Source: Pedobacter cryoconitis (GTDB taxonomy: Bacteria > Bacteroidota > Bacteroidia > Sphingobacteriales > Sphingobacteriaceae). Taken from it: a stretch of DNA of 64,000 nucleotides. Numbering within the stretch: the first letter of the stretch is position 1; the number at the start of each line of letters is the position of its first letter. Shown piece by piece: positions 17,701 to 25,900 of this stretch. A program made the position numbers and the translations under genes. The notes beneath the pieces are model-generated. The model did not search any database. It worked only from the letters and a program-made list of their open reading frames with translations, and had not been told where the DNA came from. The DNA is taken from contig NZ_JACHCE010000006.1 in NCBI RefSeq assembly GCF_014200605.1, positions 62,001 to 126,000 of the forward strand. Direction: 5' to 3'.

Positions 17701-18688
17701 CTACAGTGGTTTCTTAGGTGGAGATAATCCGTCTATCCTAACTTCACAACCAGTAATCAGTACAACTGCTTCAACGGGTTCAGGAGTCAACACCTACCCG
17801 ATCACAGTGAGCGGAGCTGCTGTTGCAAACTATGATATCGTCTATGTACCAGGCACTTTAACTGTAAGCAAAGCAGTTCTGACCATTACAGCAGATAACA
17901 AAAGCAGAAGTTATGGTTTAAACAATCCACCATTCACTCTGGCTTACAGCGGATTTGTAAACGGCGATGATATGAATGCATTGTCAGCGCAGCCAGCGGC
18001 TACAAGTACAGCCACCACAACAACTGCTCCAGGCAATTATCCAATCACAGTAAATGGAGCTGCTTCAGCTAATTACAGTTTCAATTATGTGAATGGAAAT
18101 CTAACCATCATTGCAGTAAGCGGTACCAATGTTTCGAATCTAACGACAAGTTCAGGAACACTGTCACCAGCCTTTACACCGGCAAATCACAGTTATACAA
18201 CATCAGTAGATAACGGATCTGACAACATTCGCTTTACGGTAACTTTCGATCCAACTGCTACAGTGAAGATCAACGGATCAACGGCACCTAACGGCAGTTC
18301 TTCGGCAGGCGTTCCGCTGAGTGTAGGAAATAATACGATTACCATCGTGGTAACCGCGCAGGATGGGGTGACAACAAACACCTACACCGTAACGGTATAC
18401 AGAGGCGAACCGGCAACATCTATTACAGCGACAAATATCCTTACACCAAATGGAGATGGCAAGAATGATACATGGGTTATAGAGGATATCCAGCTCTACC
18501 CTAAAAACTCAGTAACTGTTTATGACCGTGCTGGCAGAAAAGTATACTTCAAGCAAGGCTATACCAATGACTGGGACGGTACACTAAATGGGGCACCGCT
18601 AGTTCAGGGCACTTATTATTACACAGTAGATCTTGGCCCGGGCTTACCTAAGTTCAGAGGATTTATCACACTACTTAGAGGTAATTAA
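11771..18688 (+). CDS. Giant T9SS-secreted adhesin with LamG, 20 MBG-type repeats and CHU_C sorting domain
   Basis: A 2305-residue surface protein. It has a signal peptide (residues 1-24, ending VSAQ), a LamG/concanavalin-like domain (about 35-245, with WHHYAFVF and FDGSMDDIRVWN) and a fibronectin-like linker (to about 470). Next are 20 MBG-type repeats: 16 of exactly 83 residues with QTKAYGAALPALTASYTGF-type cores, then four diverged ones. A cadherin-like beta-sandwich (about 2115-2215) precedes a C-terminal gliding/T9SS type-B sorting domain (ILTPNGDGKNDTW to the end). Known relatives are exported by type IX secretion and tethered outside. The PorP/SprF gene directly downstream fits this. 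Probably an adhesin or matrix protein; its ligand is unknown. Confidence 0.92.
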   Translation: MKKILLLSFFFCCFYFASNKVSAQIGYKFTGSQASNAKSGDLKNVVSNLNSFTYEFWANRSNISGATIFTSIVSNNTEAGGFGIFNGQLVVSLSSNFGIGYTASTTLPGNSANVWHHYAFVFNAGNWSFYFDGVLVGGNLPDQEGLAQTPAYSGIGATFFNAGSQQSGVLPNFDGSMDDIRVWNTARTATQINNSRLTELTGSEPGLVAYYKLNEQSGQIVTDSGPNGLNGVLGSTTGVEPIDPAINVAGRVAGYPLATTTGATAITGTGATLSGTINDNGNATTTSFDYGTSATLAGASSINAAPATVTAGTGNTVVSATPAGLNPSTTYYYRSKGVNSAGTTLGSILNFTTTAPTPVITLVTNGVTSPFFTSYGTASGSKYFILSGTNLTAGVLITPPAGGFEVSTDNVNFSPTLTVGGAGSFGPSVVYIRIAASAPVAASITGNIQFSSPGATSPPTIALPINTLVTKAPLTITVNAQTKVYGASLPTLTASYSGFVNGDTPASLTTPTTLTTTATAASAVAGSPYAITASGAAGANYTISYVQGNLTVTPAPLTITATNQTKAYGAAVPALVASYTGFVNGDTPISLTTLPTLTTTATAASAVAGSPYAITASGAVNTNYSISYVPGNLTITTVPLTITVNNQTKTYGAAVPALTASYTGFVNGDTPISFTTLPTLTTTATAASSVAGSPYAITASGAVNTNYTISYVPGTLAVTAAPLTITVNNQTKTYGAALPTLTASYTGFVNGDTPVSLTTLPTLTTTATAASSVAGSPYAITASGAVSANYTISYVPGILAVTAAPLTITASNKTKAYGAAVPALTATYAGFVNGDTPAGLITPPTLTTTATAASSVAGGPYAITASGAASANYSISYVPGSLAVTAAPLTITASNKTKAYGAAVPALTATYAGFVNGDTPAGMFTPPTLTTTATAASSVAGSPYAITASGAVNTNYAISYVPGSLAITAAPLTITADNQTKAYGAAVPALTASYTGFVNGDTPAGLITPPILTTTATAASSVAGSPYAITASGAISANYTISYVPGILAITAAPLTITADNQTKAYGAAVPALTASYTGFVNGDTPISLITLPTLTTTATAASSVAGSPYAITASGAVSANYAISYVPGNLAITAAPLTITVNNQTKVYGASIPTLTASYTGFVNGDTPISLTTLPTLSTTATAASSVAGSPYAITASGAVNTNYTISYVPGNLTITAALLTITADNQTKAYGAALPALTASYTGFVNGDTQASLATAPTLTTTATAASSVAGSPYAITASGAVTADYTISYVPGSLTITAAPLTITADNQTKAYGAALPALTASYTGFVNGDTQAGLATAPTLTTTATAASSVAGSPYAITASGAFSADYTISYVPGNLTITAAPLTITADNQTKAYGAALPALTASYTGFVNGDTQAGLATAPTLTTTATAASSVAGSPYAITASGAVSADYTISYVPGNLTITAAPLTITADNQTKAYGAALPALTASYTGFVNGDTQASLATAPTLTTTATAASSVAGSPYAITASGAVTADYTISYVPGNLTITAAPLTITADNQTKAYGAALPALTASYTGFVNGDTQASLATAPTLTTTATAASSVAGSPYAITASGAVTADYTISYVPGNLTITAAPLTITADNQTKAYGAALPALTASYTGFVNGDTQAGLASAPTLTTTATAASSVAGSPYAITASGAVSADYTISYVPGNLTITTVPLTITADNQTKAYGAPLPALTASYTGFVNGDNQASLTNLPTLTTTATATSPVAGSPYVITASGAVSADYTINYVPGNLTINTLAVTVTADTKSKTYGDADPALTYQITSGTLAPSDSFTGTLTRASGENVNTYAITQGTLTLNNNYVLTYVPANLTIGTKAVTVTANAQTKAYGTADPALTYQITSGNLVGSDSFTGSLTRAPGESVNTYAITQGTLALNSNYVLNYTGANLTITKRVLTITANNQNKVYGSANPSFTVSYSGFLGGDNPSILTSQPVISTTASTGSGVNTYPITVSGAAVANYDIVYVPGTLTVSKAVLTITADNKSRSYGLNNPPFTLAYSGFVNGDDMNALSAQPAATSTATTTTAPGNYPITVNGAASANYSFNYVNGNLTIIAVSGTNVSNLTTSSGTLSPAFTPANHSYTTSVDNGSDNIRFTVTFDPTATVKINGSTAPNGSSSAGVPLSVGNNTITIVVTAQDGVTTNTYTVTVYRGEPATSITATNILTPNGDGKNDTWVIEDIQLYPKNSVTVYDRAGRKVYFKQGYTNDWDGTLNGAPLVQGTYYYTVDLGPGLPKFRGFITLLRGN
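13187..17170 (+). repeat. Sixteen in-frame 249-bp tandem repeats inside the adhesin gene
   Basis: Unit starts recur every 249 bp from 13187 (CCT-CTA-ACC) to 17170 with no insertions or deletions; I checked the first period and the position of the seventeenth unit. Each encodes one 83-residue MBG-type domain. Units 10-15 (about 15428-16921) are almost identical at DNA level, pointing to recent duplication or gene conversion, while units 1-9 vary more. Such arrays readily expand, contract or mis-assemble. Confidence 0.93.
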
Positions 18689-18710
18689 AAACTTTTGTAC
18701 AGCGAAAAAG

Positions 18711-19661
18711 ATGAAAAGAATTAAGACCGTTATGAAGAATCAGACTCCACATAAATCAAATAAAACAGCAAAAATCCTGCTGCTAACGCTATTCCTGTTG
18801 GGAACAACCTTATACAGTAAAGCACAGTTAACTCCTTTCCAGAACATGTATTTTCAAAATAAATACATCTATAACCCGGCCATGGCCGGGTTAAGCGAAG
18901 GCTTAAACATCAATGCAAATTATCGCCAGCAATGGAGCAACTTCCCTGGAACTCCAAAAACAGGGCTGCTAACTGCAGATCTTCATGCCACCGATAAAGT
19001 AGGCCTTGGTCTTAATGTAACAGCTGATGAAGCAGGATTAATCAAATCTACCCGCGTAATGGGTACCTATGCCTATCACTTAAAGCTGGCAGGCGAAAAC
19101 AGGCATTTAAGTTTTGGTTTGTCTTTAGGCGTAAGTGATTCCAGGGTAAAATACAGCTTGATCAATGGCGATCCTACCGACCCGGAGATTGCCCGCTATA
19201 ACCAGCTTAAAGCTTATCTGGATGGTGATTTCGGAGCAGCCTATACCAGTAACAACCTGTATATCGGCGCAGCATTACCTAATATGAAAAGCACTTTTTT
19301 CAAGAATTCTGATGAACGCTTAGACGTAAATAAACCTTTATTTATTGGTATTGTAAGTTATAAAATCCCTGTCGGTGATGGTGGTAATTTTAAACTGGAG
19401 CCTCTTGCAGGGCTACGTGTCATCAAAGGGAATACCGATATTGTTGACGTAGGTGCGAACTTCAATATGGACGAGTATGGTTTATTTTTCCAGACTATTT
19501 ACCATAGCAGCCAGAGCCTTGGATTTGGTGCAGGACTGGATCAGCAAAACTTTGGCCTCAATATTTCTTATAATATTGAAACCGGCCCGCTGACTACTTA
19601 TACCAACGGAACTTTTGAAGTCGGTATTAAGCTGAAGCTATTTAATAAAAAGGCAAATTAA
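18711..19661 (+). CDS. PorP/SprF family type IX secretion outer-membrane protein
   Basis: I start at the ATG at 18711 (MKRIKTV), 22 bp after the adhesin stop. A later ATG at 18732 (MKNQTPH) is equally possible; a frame beginning inside the adhesin is not credible. A hydrophobic signal segment ends at YSKAQ. The mature protein begins with the family hallmark QNMYFQNKYIYNPAMAG, then NANYRQQW, followed by a beta-barrel ending in FEVGIKLKLFNKK. PorP/SprF proteins sit in the outer membrane, and specific copies pair with CHU_C-type T9SS substrates, so this copy probably anchors or exports the adjacent adhesin. Confidence 0.92.
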   Translation: MKRIKTVMKNQTPHKSNKTAKILLLTLFLLGTTLYSKAQLTPFQNMYFQNKYIYNPAMAGLSEGLNINANYRQQWSNFPGTPKTGLLTADLHATDKVGLGLNVTADEAGLIKSTRVMGTYAYHLKLAGENRHLSFGLSLGVSDSRVKYSLINGDPTDPEIARYNQLKAYLDGDFGAAYTSNNLYIGAALPNMKSTFFKNSDERLDVNKPLFIGIVSYKIPVGDGGNFKLEPLAGLRVIKGNTDIVDVGANFNMDEYGLFFQTIYHSSQSLGFGAGLDQQNFGLNISYNIETGPLTTYTNGTFEVGIKLKLFNKKAN

Positions 19662-19671
19662 CCCCCCGGTT

Positions 19672-19709
19672 AAAAACACCCGTTCCTGAAAAGGAGCGGG
19701 TGTTTTTTT
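19672..19709 (+). terminator. Terminator after the adhesin operon
   Basis: AAAACACCCGTTCCT pairs with AGGAGCGGGTGTTTT around a short GAAA-type loop (one C-G to C/G mismatch region near the top) and is followed by a T run. It separates the operon from the AraC gene. Confidence 0.88.
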
Positions 19710-19750
19710 ATTCAATTGCTTATGTTTGCATGATTATCTGATGCCATATC

Positions 19751-20626
19751 ATGATCCCAACCTATAAAATTGAAGACTTCCCTTCTAATAAAGCAATTGA
19801 GAATTTATTTAAACTCGAACGATTTGAAGAGCTATGCTGGCCAAAAAATTTAGAGTGGCCCCATAAGCACAATTTTTATCAGCTCATCTGGTTAACTGAA
19901 GGCGCATTTACCCATACCATAGATTACCACGATATTGCGGTTCAAACAGATACCCTGCTCATTACTTCTCCCGGTCAGATCCACCTCTTAAATTCGCCAG
20001 AAAAGGTGAAAGGTTATAGCATTTCCTTTACAGAACAATTCCTGCTTGCCCACCATACCCAGGAATCAGTTTTTGAATTAACCTTTCTGGATGAAAGTCT
20101 GGCTGCCCCCTATTTATGTTTAGATGAAAATGCAAGAAAAGAACTCAAAGCCATTATTGATCCGATCATCGAAGAGCTGAACAGAGGGCAAAAAGCTCCA
20201 ATAATTATCAATGCACTCCTTTTCGCCCTGCTCAACCGCATCCAGAGATTAATGGCCAAAGCAAAACCAGCAGTTACAGATTCTTTTCAGGTAGTAGTAT
20301 ATAAGAAGTTTAAAAAACTGGTAGAACAATATTATAAAGAAGAATCTGACTTAGCGTTCTATGCTGGCAGGCTGAGTATTTCCTCCAATTATCTGAATAA
20401 GATCATTAAAAATGTAACAGGTAAAACTGCCGGGTTGATGATTCGTGACCGGGGTTTGATTGAAGCAAAACGGATGCTGGTCTACTGTAATCTCTCCATA
20501 GGTGAAATTAGTGATCTGCTCGGGTTTAAAGACTTTTCTTATTTTTCCCGCCACTTTAAAAAACAAGAAGGGTTTACTCCGGCCGGATACCGCAAACTCA
20601 TGCACAAAAAATATATCAACAAATAA
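19751..20626 (+). CDS. AraC family transcriptional regulator
   Basis: A 291-residue protein. Residues about 30-110 are a cupin-like sensor domain (WPHKHNFYQLIWLTEGAF). The C-terminal 95 residues form the double helix-turn-helix of AraC proteins: AGRLSISSNYLNKIIK, then IGEISDLLGFKDFSYFSRHFKK and FTPAGYRK. A TATGTTTG -7-like box lies at 19721-19728. It is followed after 92 bp by the esterase gene on the same strand, the most likely target. The inducer is unknown. Confidence 0.9.
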   Translation: MIPTYKIEDFPSNKAIENLFKLERFEELCWPKNLEWPHKHNFYQLIWLTEGAFTHTIDYHDIAVQTDTLLITSPGQIHLLNSPEKVKGYSISFTEQFLLAHHTQESVFELTFLDESLAAPYLCLDENARKELKAIIDPIIEELNRGQKAPIIINALLFALLNRIQRLMAKAKPAVTDSFQVVVYKKFKKLVEQYYKEESDLAFYAGRLSISSNYLNKIIKNVTGKTAGLMIRDRGLIEAKRMLVYCNLSIGEISDLLGFKDFSYFSRHFKKQEGFTPAGYRKLMHKKYINK

Positions 20627-20718
20627 ACCATCCCGGATATCCGGCACAGAAAGTACCAATCCTGAACACTAATGTGCTAACAGATCTGTTAATCTAACCT
20701 GAAATTTGCTTCTATTAT

Positions 20719-21624
20719 ATGACTAATAAAAGCATGGATAAAAATTTAAAGATTGCCAGGGATTATTTTAAAACTTACCTGGACTTACAAGCCCCTATTC
20801 CTGAATTGCGGGTTCAGGCAGATAAAATGTATGCGACATTACCAGTAGCAGATGATATTAAATATGAAACAGTATCCTTATCGGCAGGAAATTTAAAAGG
20901 GGAATGGACAATTTCTCCTGAAGCCAGGGACACCCATGTTCTGTATTATATACATGGCGGTGCATTTTTAATTGGCAGTCCGGCCACGCACCGCGGAGAA
21001 ATCAGTGAACTTGGAAGAGCGGGAAAAATGAGAACATTTGCCCTGGATTACCGTCTTGCACCTGAACATCCATTTCCTAAGCCTTTAGAAGATATTCTGG
21101 AAGGATATATATGGCTGCTAGATCAGGGGGTTGCTCCACAAAACATCATCATTTCTGGTGATTCTGCGGGTGGAAATGCAACAATTAATCTATTTATTTC
21201 TTTGCGTGATCAGCGCATACCTATGCCAGCAGGCGGAGTAATTATCTCTCCCTGGATTGACTTAGGTCAAAGTGGCGAAACTTATAAGACAAAGGAAGGC
21301 ATAGATCCAATTGTAAATCTTGCAGCCATTAAAGCACAGACAGCAGCTTATTTAGGTGGTGCAGATCCTAATCTCCCGCTGGCCTCTCCTATTTATGCAA
21401 ATCTTCATGGTATTCCCCCAACTTATGTAATTGCAGGAGAAGCCGAAGAGATGTTAAGTGAAGCTTTAACTTTCACTCATCATGCAGCGATGGCAGGAGT
21501 TCATGTCAGATTTGAAGTATGGCCGCAAATGATCCACAATTTCCCTTTATGGCATTCCATACTCCCCGAAGGGAAAGATGCGATAAAAAAAGCTGGTGAA
21601 TTTATGATTTCTTTAACTTCATAA
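20719..21624 (+). CDS. Alpha/beta-hydrolase, hormone-sensitive-lipase (family IV) esterase
   Basis: A 301-residue enzyme. The oxyanion-hole motif HGGAF is at residues 79-83 and the nucleophile Ser149 lies in GDSAGG. A C-terminal acid residue (near AGEAEEML) and a histidine in MIHNFPLW complete the triad. DYRLAPEHPFP is the classic family IV block. It hydrolyses short-chain acyl esters in vitro in known members; the natural substrate is unknown. No signal peptide, so cytoplasmic. It follows the AraC regulator and is probably controlled by it. Confidence 0.9.
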   Translation: MTNKSMDKNLKIARDYFKTYLDLQAPIPELRVQADKMYATLPVADDIKYETVSLSAGNLKGEWTISPEARDTHVLYYIHGGAFLIGSPATHRGEISELGRAGKMRTFALDYRLAPEHPFPKPLEDILEGYIWLLDQGVAPQNIIISGDSAGGNATINLFISLRDQRIPMPAGGVIISPWIDLGQSGETYKTKEGIDPIVNLAAIKAQTAAYLGGADPNLPLASPIYANLHGIPPTYVIAGEAEEMLSEALTFTHHAAMAGVHVRFEVWPQMIHNFPLWHSILPEGKDAIKKAGEFMISLTS

Positions 21625-21633
21625 GCCTGATAA

Positions 21634-21709
21634 AATGCCCCAATTATCAAATGGCAATATTTCCAGATTCAAACAATCCGGGAGTTTTGCAGCTGATAAA
21701 CGGGGCATT
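21634..21709. terminator. Possible bidirectional terminator between esterase and EamA genes
   Basis: AATGCCCC (21634-21641) can pair with GGGGCATT (21702-21709), with a second partial pairing of TTATC and GATAA inside and T/A-rich flanks. The loop is long, so this is only a candidate for the convergent gene ends. Confidence 0.3.
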
Positions 21710-21747
21710 ATTTAATTAACAGGCCTGTATTTTACCGCTACAAAAAC

Positions 21748-22632
21748 CTATAGCAAAACAGGCTCACTATTTTTGGCTTTAACCCGGTACATCTGAAGGC
21801 CCAGGGAAATTAAAATAAATGATAATCCAATATAGAACCCTGTTGAAAGTACTTTATTCTCCTTGTATACTATAATCGCCAACGCTATTGTATATAAAGG
21901 CTCCAGATTATAAGTCAGACTGACTGTAAATGAAGATATCTTTTTTAATGCACTGGTAATCAAAAAATACATAAGCACAGTACAGAATACGGAAAGCACT
22001 ACTAACCAGCCAAAATCATTCATAGACGGAACCAGATATGCTGCCGGAGAAAACAATAAAAATACAGGTAGTATAAAAGTCAGTCCCAGGCAACCACCTA
22101 TCATTTGATTCAATATAATGGTATTGCTTTCATATTCCTGAACAAGTCTTTCATTGAATATGGTATAAAGGGCAGAAAAGATGGCCGATATGATTCCCAG
22201 AACTATTCCTAATCTGAAACTTGCATCCATACCAAAGATTAAAGCAATACCGCAAAGGGTCAGACTGCTTAAAGCTATCTCCTGAAAGGACAATCTCTTT
22301 TTATTGATTAAAGGAGCCAGAATAGCATTAAAAAAACTGGTTAATGCAAAACAGACCACACCCACCGAGATATTGGAGTATTTTATGCTCCCATAAAAGA
22401 AAATCCAGTGAATTCCCAGAATAAAACCTATGGACCCGATTCTAAATCTCTCTTTAAGCGGCAGATTTTGTTTTTTACCAGTGACTGATAAGTAGATCCA
22501 CATCACCAGACCCGATATTAATAACCTGTACCAGCTAATCAATCCTTCGTTTAAATTTATCAACCGACCAAAAAGGCCCGTAAAACCAGCTAATAAAACT
22601 GCAATATGTAATTGTATATAAGACTTTTTCAT
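21748..22632 (-). CDS. EamA/DMT family transporter
   Basis: A 294-residue inner-membrane protein with about ten hydrophobic helices in two EamA halves (for example LAGFTGLFGRLINLNEGLIS in the first and a matching block from about residue 145). DMT proteins usually export amino acids or other metabolites. It lies downstream of the NRPS gene on the same strand, but a strong terminator and about 270 bp separate them. Export of the NRPS product is possible but not shown. A short palindrome sits just upstream of its start. Confidence 0.85.
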   Translation of the reverse strand: MKKSYIQLHIAVLLAGFTGLFGRLINLNEGLISWYRLLISGLVMWIYLSVTGKKQNLPLKERFRIGSIGFILGIHWIFFYGSIKYSNISVGVVCFALTSFFNAILAPLINKKRLSFQEIALSSLTLCGIALIFGMDASFRLGIVLGIISAIFSALYTIFNERLVQEYESNTIILNQMIGGCLGLTFILPVFLLFSPAAYLVPSMNDFGWLVVLSVFCTVLMYFLITSALKKISSFTVSLTYNLEPLYTIALAIIVYKENKVLSTGFYIGLSFILISLGLQMYRVKAKNSEPVLL

Positions 22633-22645
22633 TTGAATGAATTAT

Positions 22646-22667
22646 GCAATTTGTTATTTCAAATTGC
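22646..22667. promoter_or_regulatory. Palindrome upstream of the EamA gene
   Basis: GCAATTTG (22646-22653) and CAAATTGC (22660-22667) are perfect 8-bp arms with a 6-base spacer, 14 bp before the EamA start. A regulator site is likely, but the regulator is unknown. Confidence 0.4.
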
Positions 22668-22840
22668 AAATAGATGAATATTTACTTGCTTGCCGAATTG
22701 GCATAATCGTTCCATCCGGATAATATATTATCATCCGTTCCGAAACTTATCTGAGTAAATTTAAGGTGCTGGAGGAGGAAGGCAGCCTTTATTCATCATA
22801 ACTTTAATCCATTAGTGGAGCCCGAAAATAGGAAATAAAA

Positions 22841-22878
22841 ATTAAAACGCCACTACAAAAATGCAGTGGCGTTTTAAT
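22841..22878 (-). terminator. Terminator of the NRPS gene
   Basis: ATTAAAACGCCACT (22841-22854) pairs perfectly with AGTGGCGTTTTAAT (22865-22878). On the minus strand it is followed by TTTTTATTT. It lies 26 bp after the NRPS stop codon. Confidence 0.9.
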
Positions 22879-22924
22879 TCATTATGATTCATCAGTCAGT
22901 ATCATTATGATTCATCAATCAATG
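22879..22924. repeat. 23-bp direct repeat over the NRPS stop codon
   Basis: The 16-base string TCATTATGATTCATCA occurs at 22879-22894 and 22902-22917, each followed by a similar 7-mer (GTCAGTA / ATCAATG). This is a local tandem duplication of the last codons and stop. Confidence 0.75.
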
Positions 22925-25900
22925 TCTCTTCTGCTGACACGAACACTCCTTTTAGTGTAAGCGCAAGCGCTTTGACAAATGGTTCACGAAGCATGCTAAA
23001 GTGATCTCCCGGTGTTGTCATCACTTTTACCTGGCGGGAATGCTCTTGCCACCCCAATGCATCATTACTATGCAGCAATGGATTCACAGTTGCCTTCACA
23101 ATAGTCAATGGCACCTTTACTTTCCCCAAAACACGATAAGGCATTAGCATATTGGTAATATGCAAATCCATAATCCTGAAAATCAAATCCGTATCTTCTC
23201 TTTGCGTCACTACTTTATTTCTCAGCAGATCCGTCATACAAGGGATGATATTTTGTTGCATCAGGGTTTCAACTTCCATTTGCAATTCATCAGAAAATGA
23301 AGGGCTCATCAATCCCTGCATATTATATTTCCTGATGGCTGTCTGTACAAACTCCATTACCTGGGCCGCTTCAAAAATTTCCTGATCACCCTCCCCTTTC
23401 AGATTCGTCGCTGCATCCAGAATAACGGCAATCCCGACATCCTCACCAGACTGCTCCAGCTGTCTTATCATTTCATATAAAACATGTCCTCCAAAAGAGT
23501 GACCAATTAAATGATAAGGACCTTTGGGTTGTATTTCCCTTATCCAGGAAACTTGTAATGCAGCGATTTCCTCCATGCTATGCAGTGGCTTTTCGTTTTC
23601 CAGCGCGCCCATCATCTGTATTCCGTATAACTTTGCCCAATCTGAAAGTGCATTGGCCAGTTCATCATAACCTTCACTGGTACCATTCGATCCAGGAAGT
23701 AAAAAGACCTGCTGCTGCTTCCCGCTATGATTTAATAACAATACGTGTGCATTGACAGATTTTCTCAAAGAAAGCACCTGTTCATCAACCTTACGGTCTT
23801 CAAGCAAAAGGGCCAGTCTGATAATTGTACTGTGGCTCAGAATTTCCTGCAATTGAATATCATACCCTGCCTGGCGGATTCTGCCCAGCAAACGCAGTGT
23901 GCTGAGCGAGTGACCTCCAAGTACAAAAAAATCATCAGCAGTACTGATCTGTTTGATGCCAAGCAGCTGCTGCCATATCCCAAGCAGCATCCTTTCTATT
24001 TCATTAGCTGGTGCAACAGGTTCAGCTATGCCCGGCAAAGGTAATCCCAGGCTGATCAGCGAACGGCGATCGATCTTACCAGACAGGGTTAAAGGCAGTT
24101 CATCCATCAAAAACAGATGAGAAGGTACCATATAAGCAGGCAGGCGCTCCCGCAGCGCAGCCTCTATGGCCTCCACTGCCGTACTGGCTGCCGGTACCAG
24201 GTAAGCCAGTAATCTTTTATCTCCGAGCTCATCGGTATGTACTACTACAGCAGCCTGCTTCAGATCATCCTGCAATAACAAAACCGCCTCTACCTCAGCA
24301 GGCTCTACACGATAACCCCTTATTTTAACCTGATCATCTGCTCTTCCCAGATATTCAAGCTGACCATCAGAACGCCATCTGCCGATATCCCCGGTCCGGT
24401 ACATCTTTGCTGCAGGGTCCCAGTTAAACTGGTCCGGGATAAAGCGTTCCAGGTTCTGCTCCGGGCGATTCAAATATCCCGGAGACAAACCTTCACCACT
24501 GATACATATTTCTCCCGCAACACCGGCTGGCAATAACTGCAGGTCTTCATCAAGAATATAAATCCTGAGGTTAGGAATTGGCTTTCCAATAGGCAAACGC
24601 CTGCCCTGTTCTCCTGCAGCATACCGGTAACGGGTAGCTACCACAGTACTTTCTGTAGGTCCATACTCATTGTTAAAATCAAGCCGTTTTCCCCAGAAAG
24701 CAGCCAGCTCCGGTGGACATTCTTCACCGCCAACTACAATTCGCTTCACGCTCTCAGCCAAAGAAGACTGTCCAAGGCTTTGAAGGAAACCAGGAGTAAG
24801 ATCCAGATGGCTGATACTTTTTTCCTGCAATAGCAATCTGAACTTATCAGGGTCCTGTAAAGCTTCTTTTTCTGGTATAACCAGTGTTGCCCCATGAATC
24901 AGAGGTAAAAACACAAGCTGTACAGAGGCATCAAAGCTGAAACTGTAGAACTGCAATACGCGTTCTTCTGTAGTAAAACCAATTTCAGGGGCATAATACC
25001 AGATCAGGTTCAACACAGAGCGGTGTTTTACAGGTACGCCTTTGGGCATTCCCGTAGACCCCGAAGTATAAATCACATAAGCATTTGAAGAAGGTGAAGG
25101 AACAGGAAATGAAGAGGCTATCGGTGTATCGGTCATTGCTGTACTGATCCAGCAGGTTTTATCCGCCAGAAGCAGAGAATCAGGTTGCGCATGACCTACC
25201 ATAAAACCCGCACCAGTATCTTCCAGTATTCCATTGATTCTCGCTACAGACATATCTGGCTCTACAGGTACATAAGCTGCCCCGGCTTTCATAATCGCCA
25301 GCATTCCGGCTACCGTATCTGCCAGCCTGTCTGCCAGCAATAAAACGAACATCCCGGGTGAAACCCCTGCTGCTATTAAACAAGTCGCCAGCTGGTCTGC
25401 CCATGTTTTTAATTCTTTGTAAGTATAATTTTTCCCTTCTGCAATCAAAGCTATGTTTTCGGGATAAAGTAAAACAGCCTCCTCAAAACAAGAAATCAAT
25501 GTAGCATCAGAAGGCAATGCGGCATCCGTATCATTATATTCACGCAAGAGCAATCGCTGTTCCCTGTCCGAAAGGAAAGACTGCTTGCTGATCCTGTCAG
25601 TTAACCGGTGCAGGAAACAGTCCAGCACCTGATCAAAATAATGCTGCAGATCTTTTAGTGTTTTATCACTTTGCAGTGTCCGGCCCTGAGAGAATACAAC
25701 AGCCATCGTATCGCCTGTAAGACTCACAGAACAGTCCAGAAAGGTATTCGAAAGCCCATAACTTACATTAGCAAGCCAGCGCTGATCAATAGATACATCC
25801 ATCAGGTCCTCTTCCAGTTCATCATAGATATGGAAATTGATAAAATTGAAGATGATGTCAAAAAATGGGTTTTCCTGCGGAGCAGATGCGCCGTTGATCC

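Noticed and set aside
18633..18710. PorP/SprF start inside the adhesin gene
   Set aside because: The signal peptide begins after ATG 18711 or 18732; the extra codons are the adhesin end read in another frame.
10089..19661. Prophage suggested by the tail-collar gene
   Set aside because: No capsid, terminase, portal, lysis or integrase gene is near, and the neighbours are T9SS surface genes.
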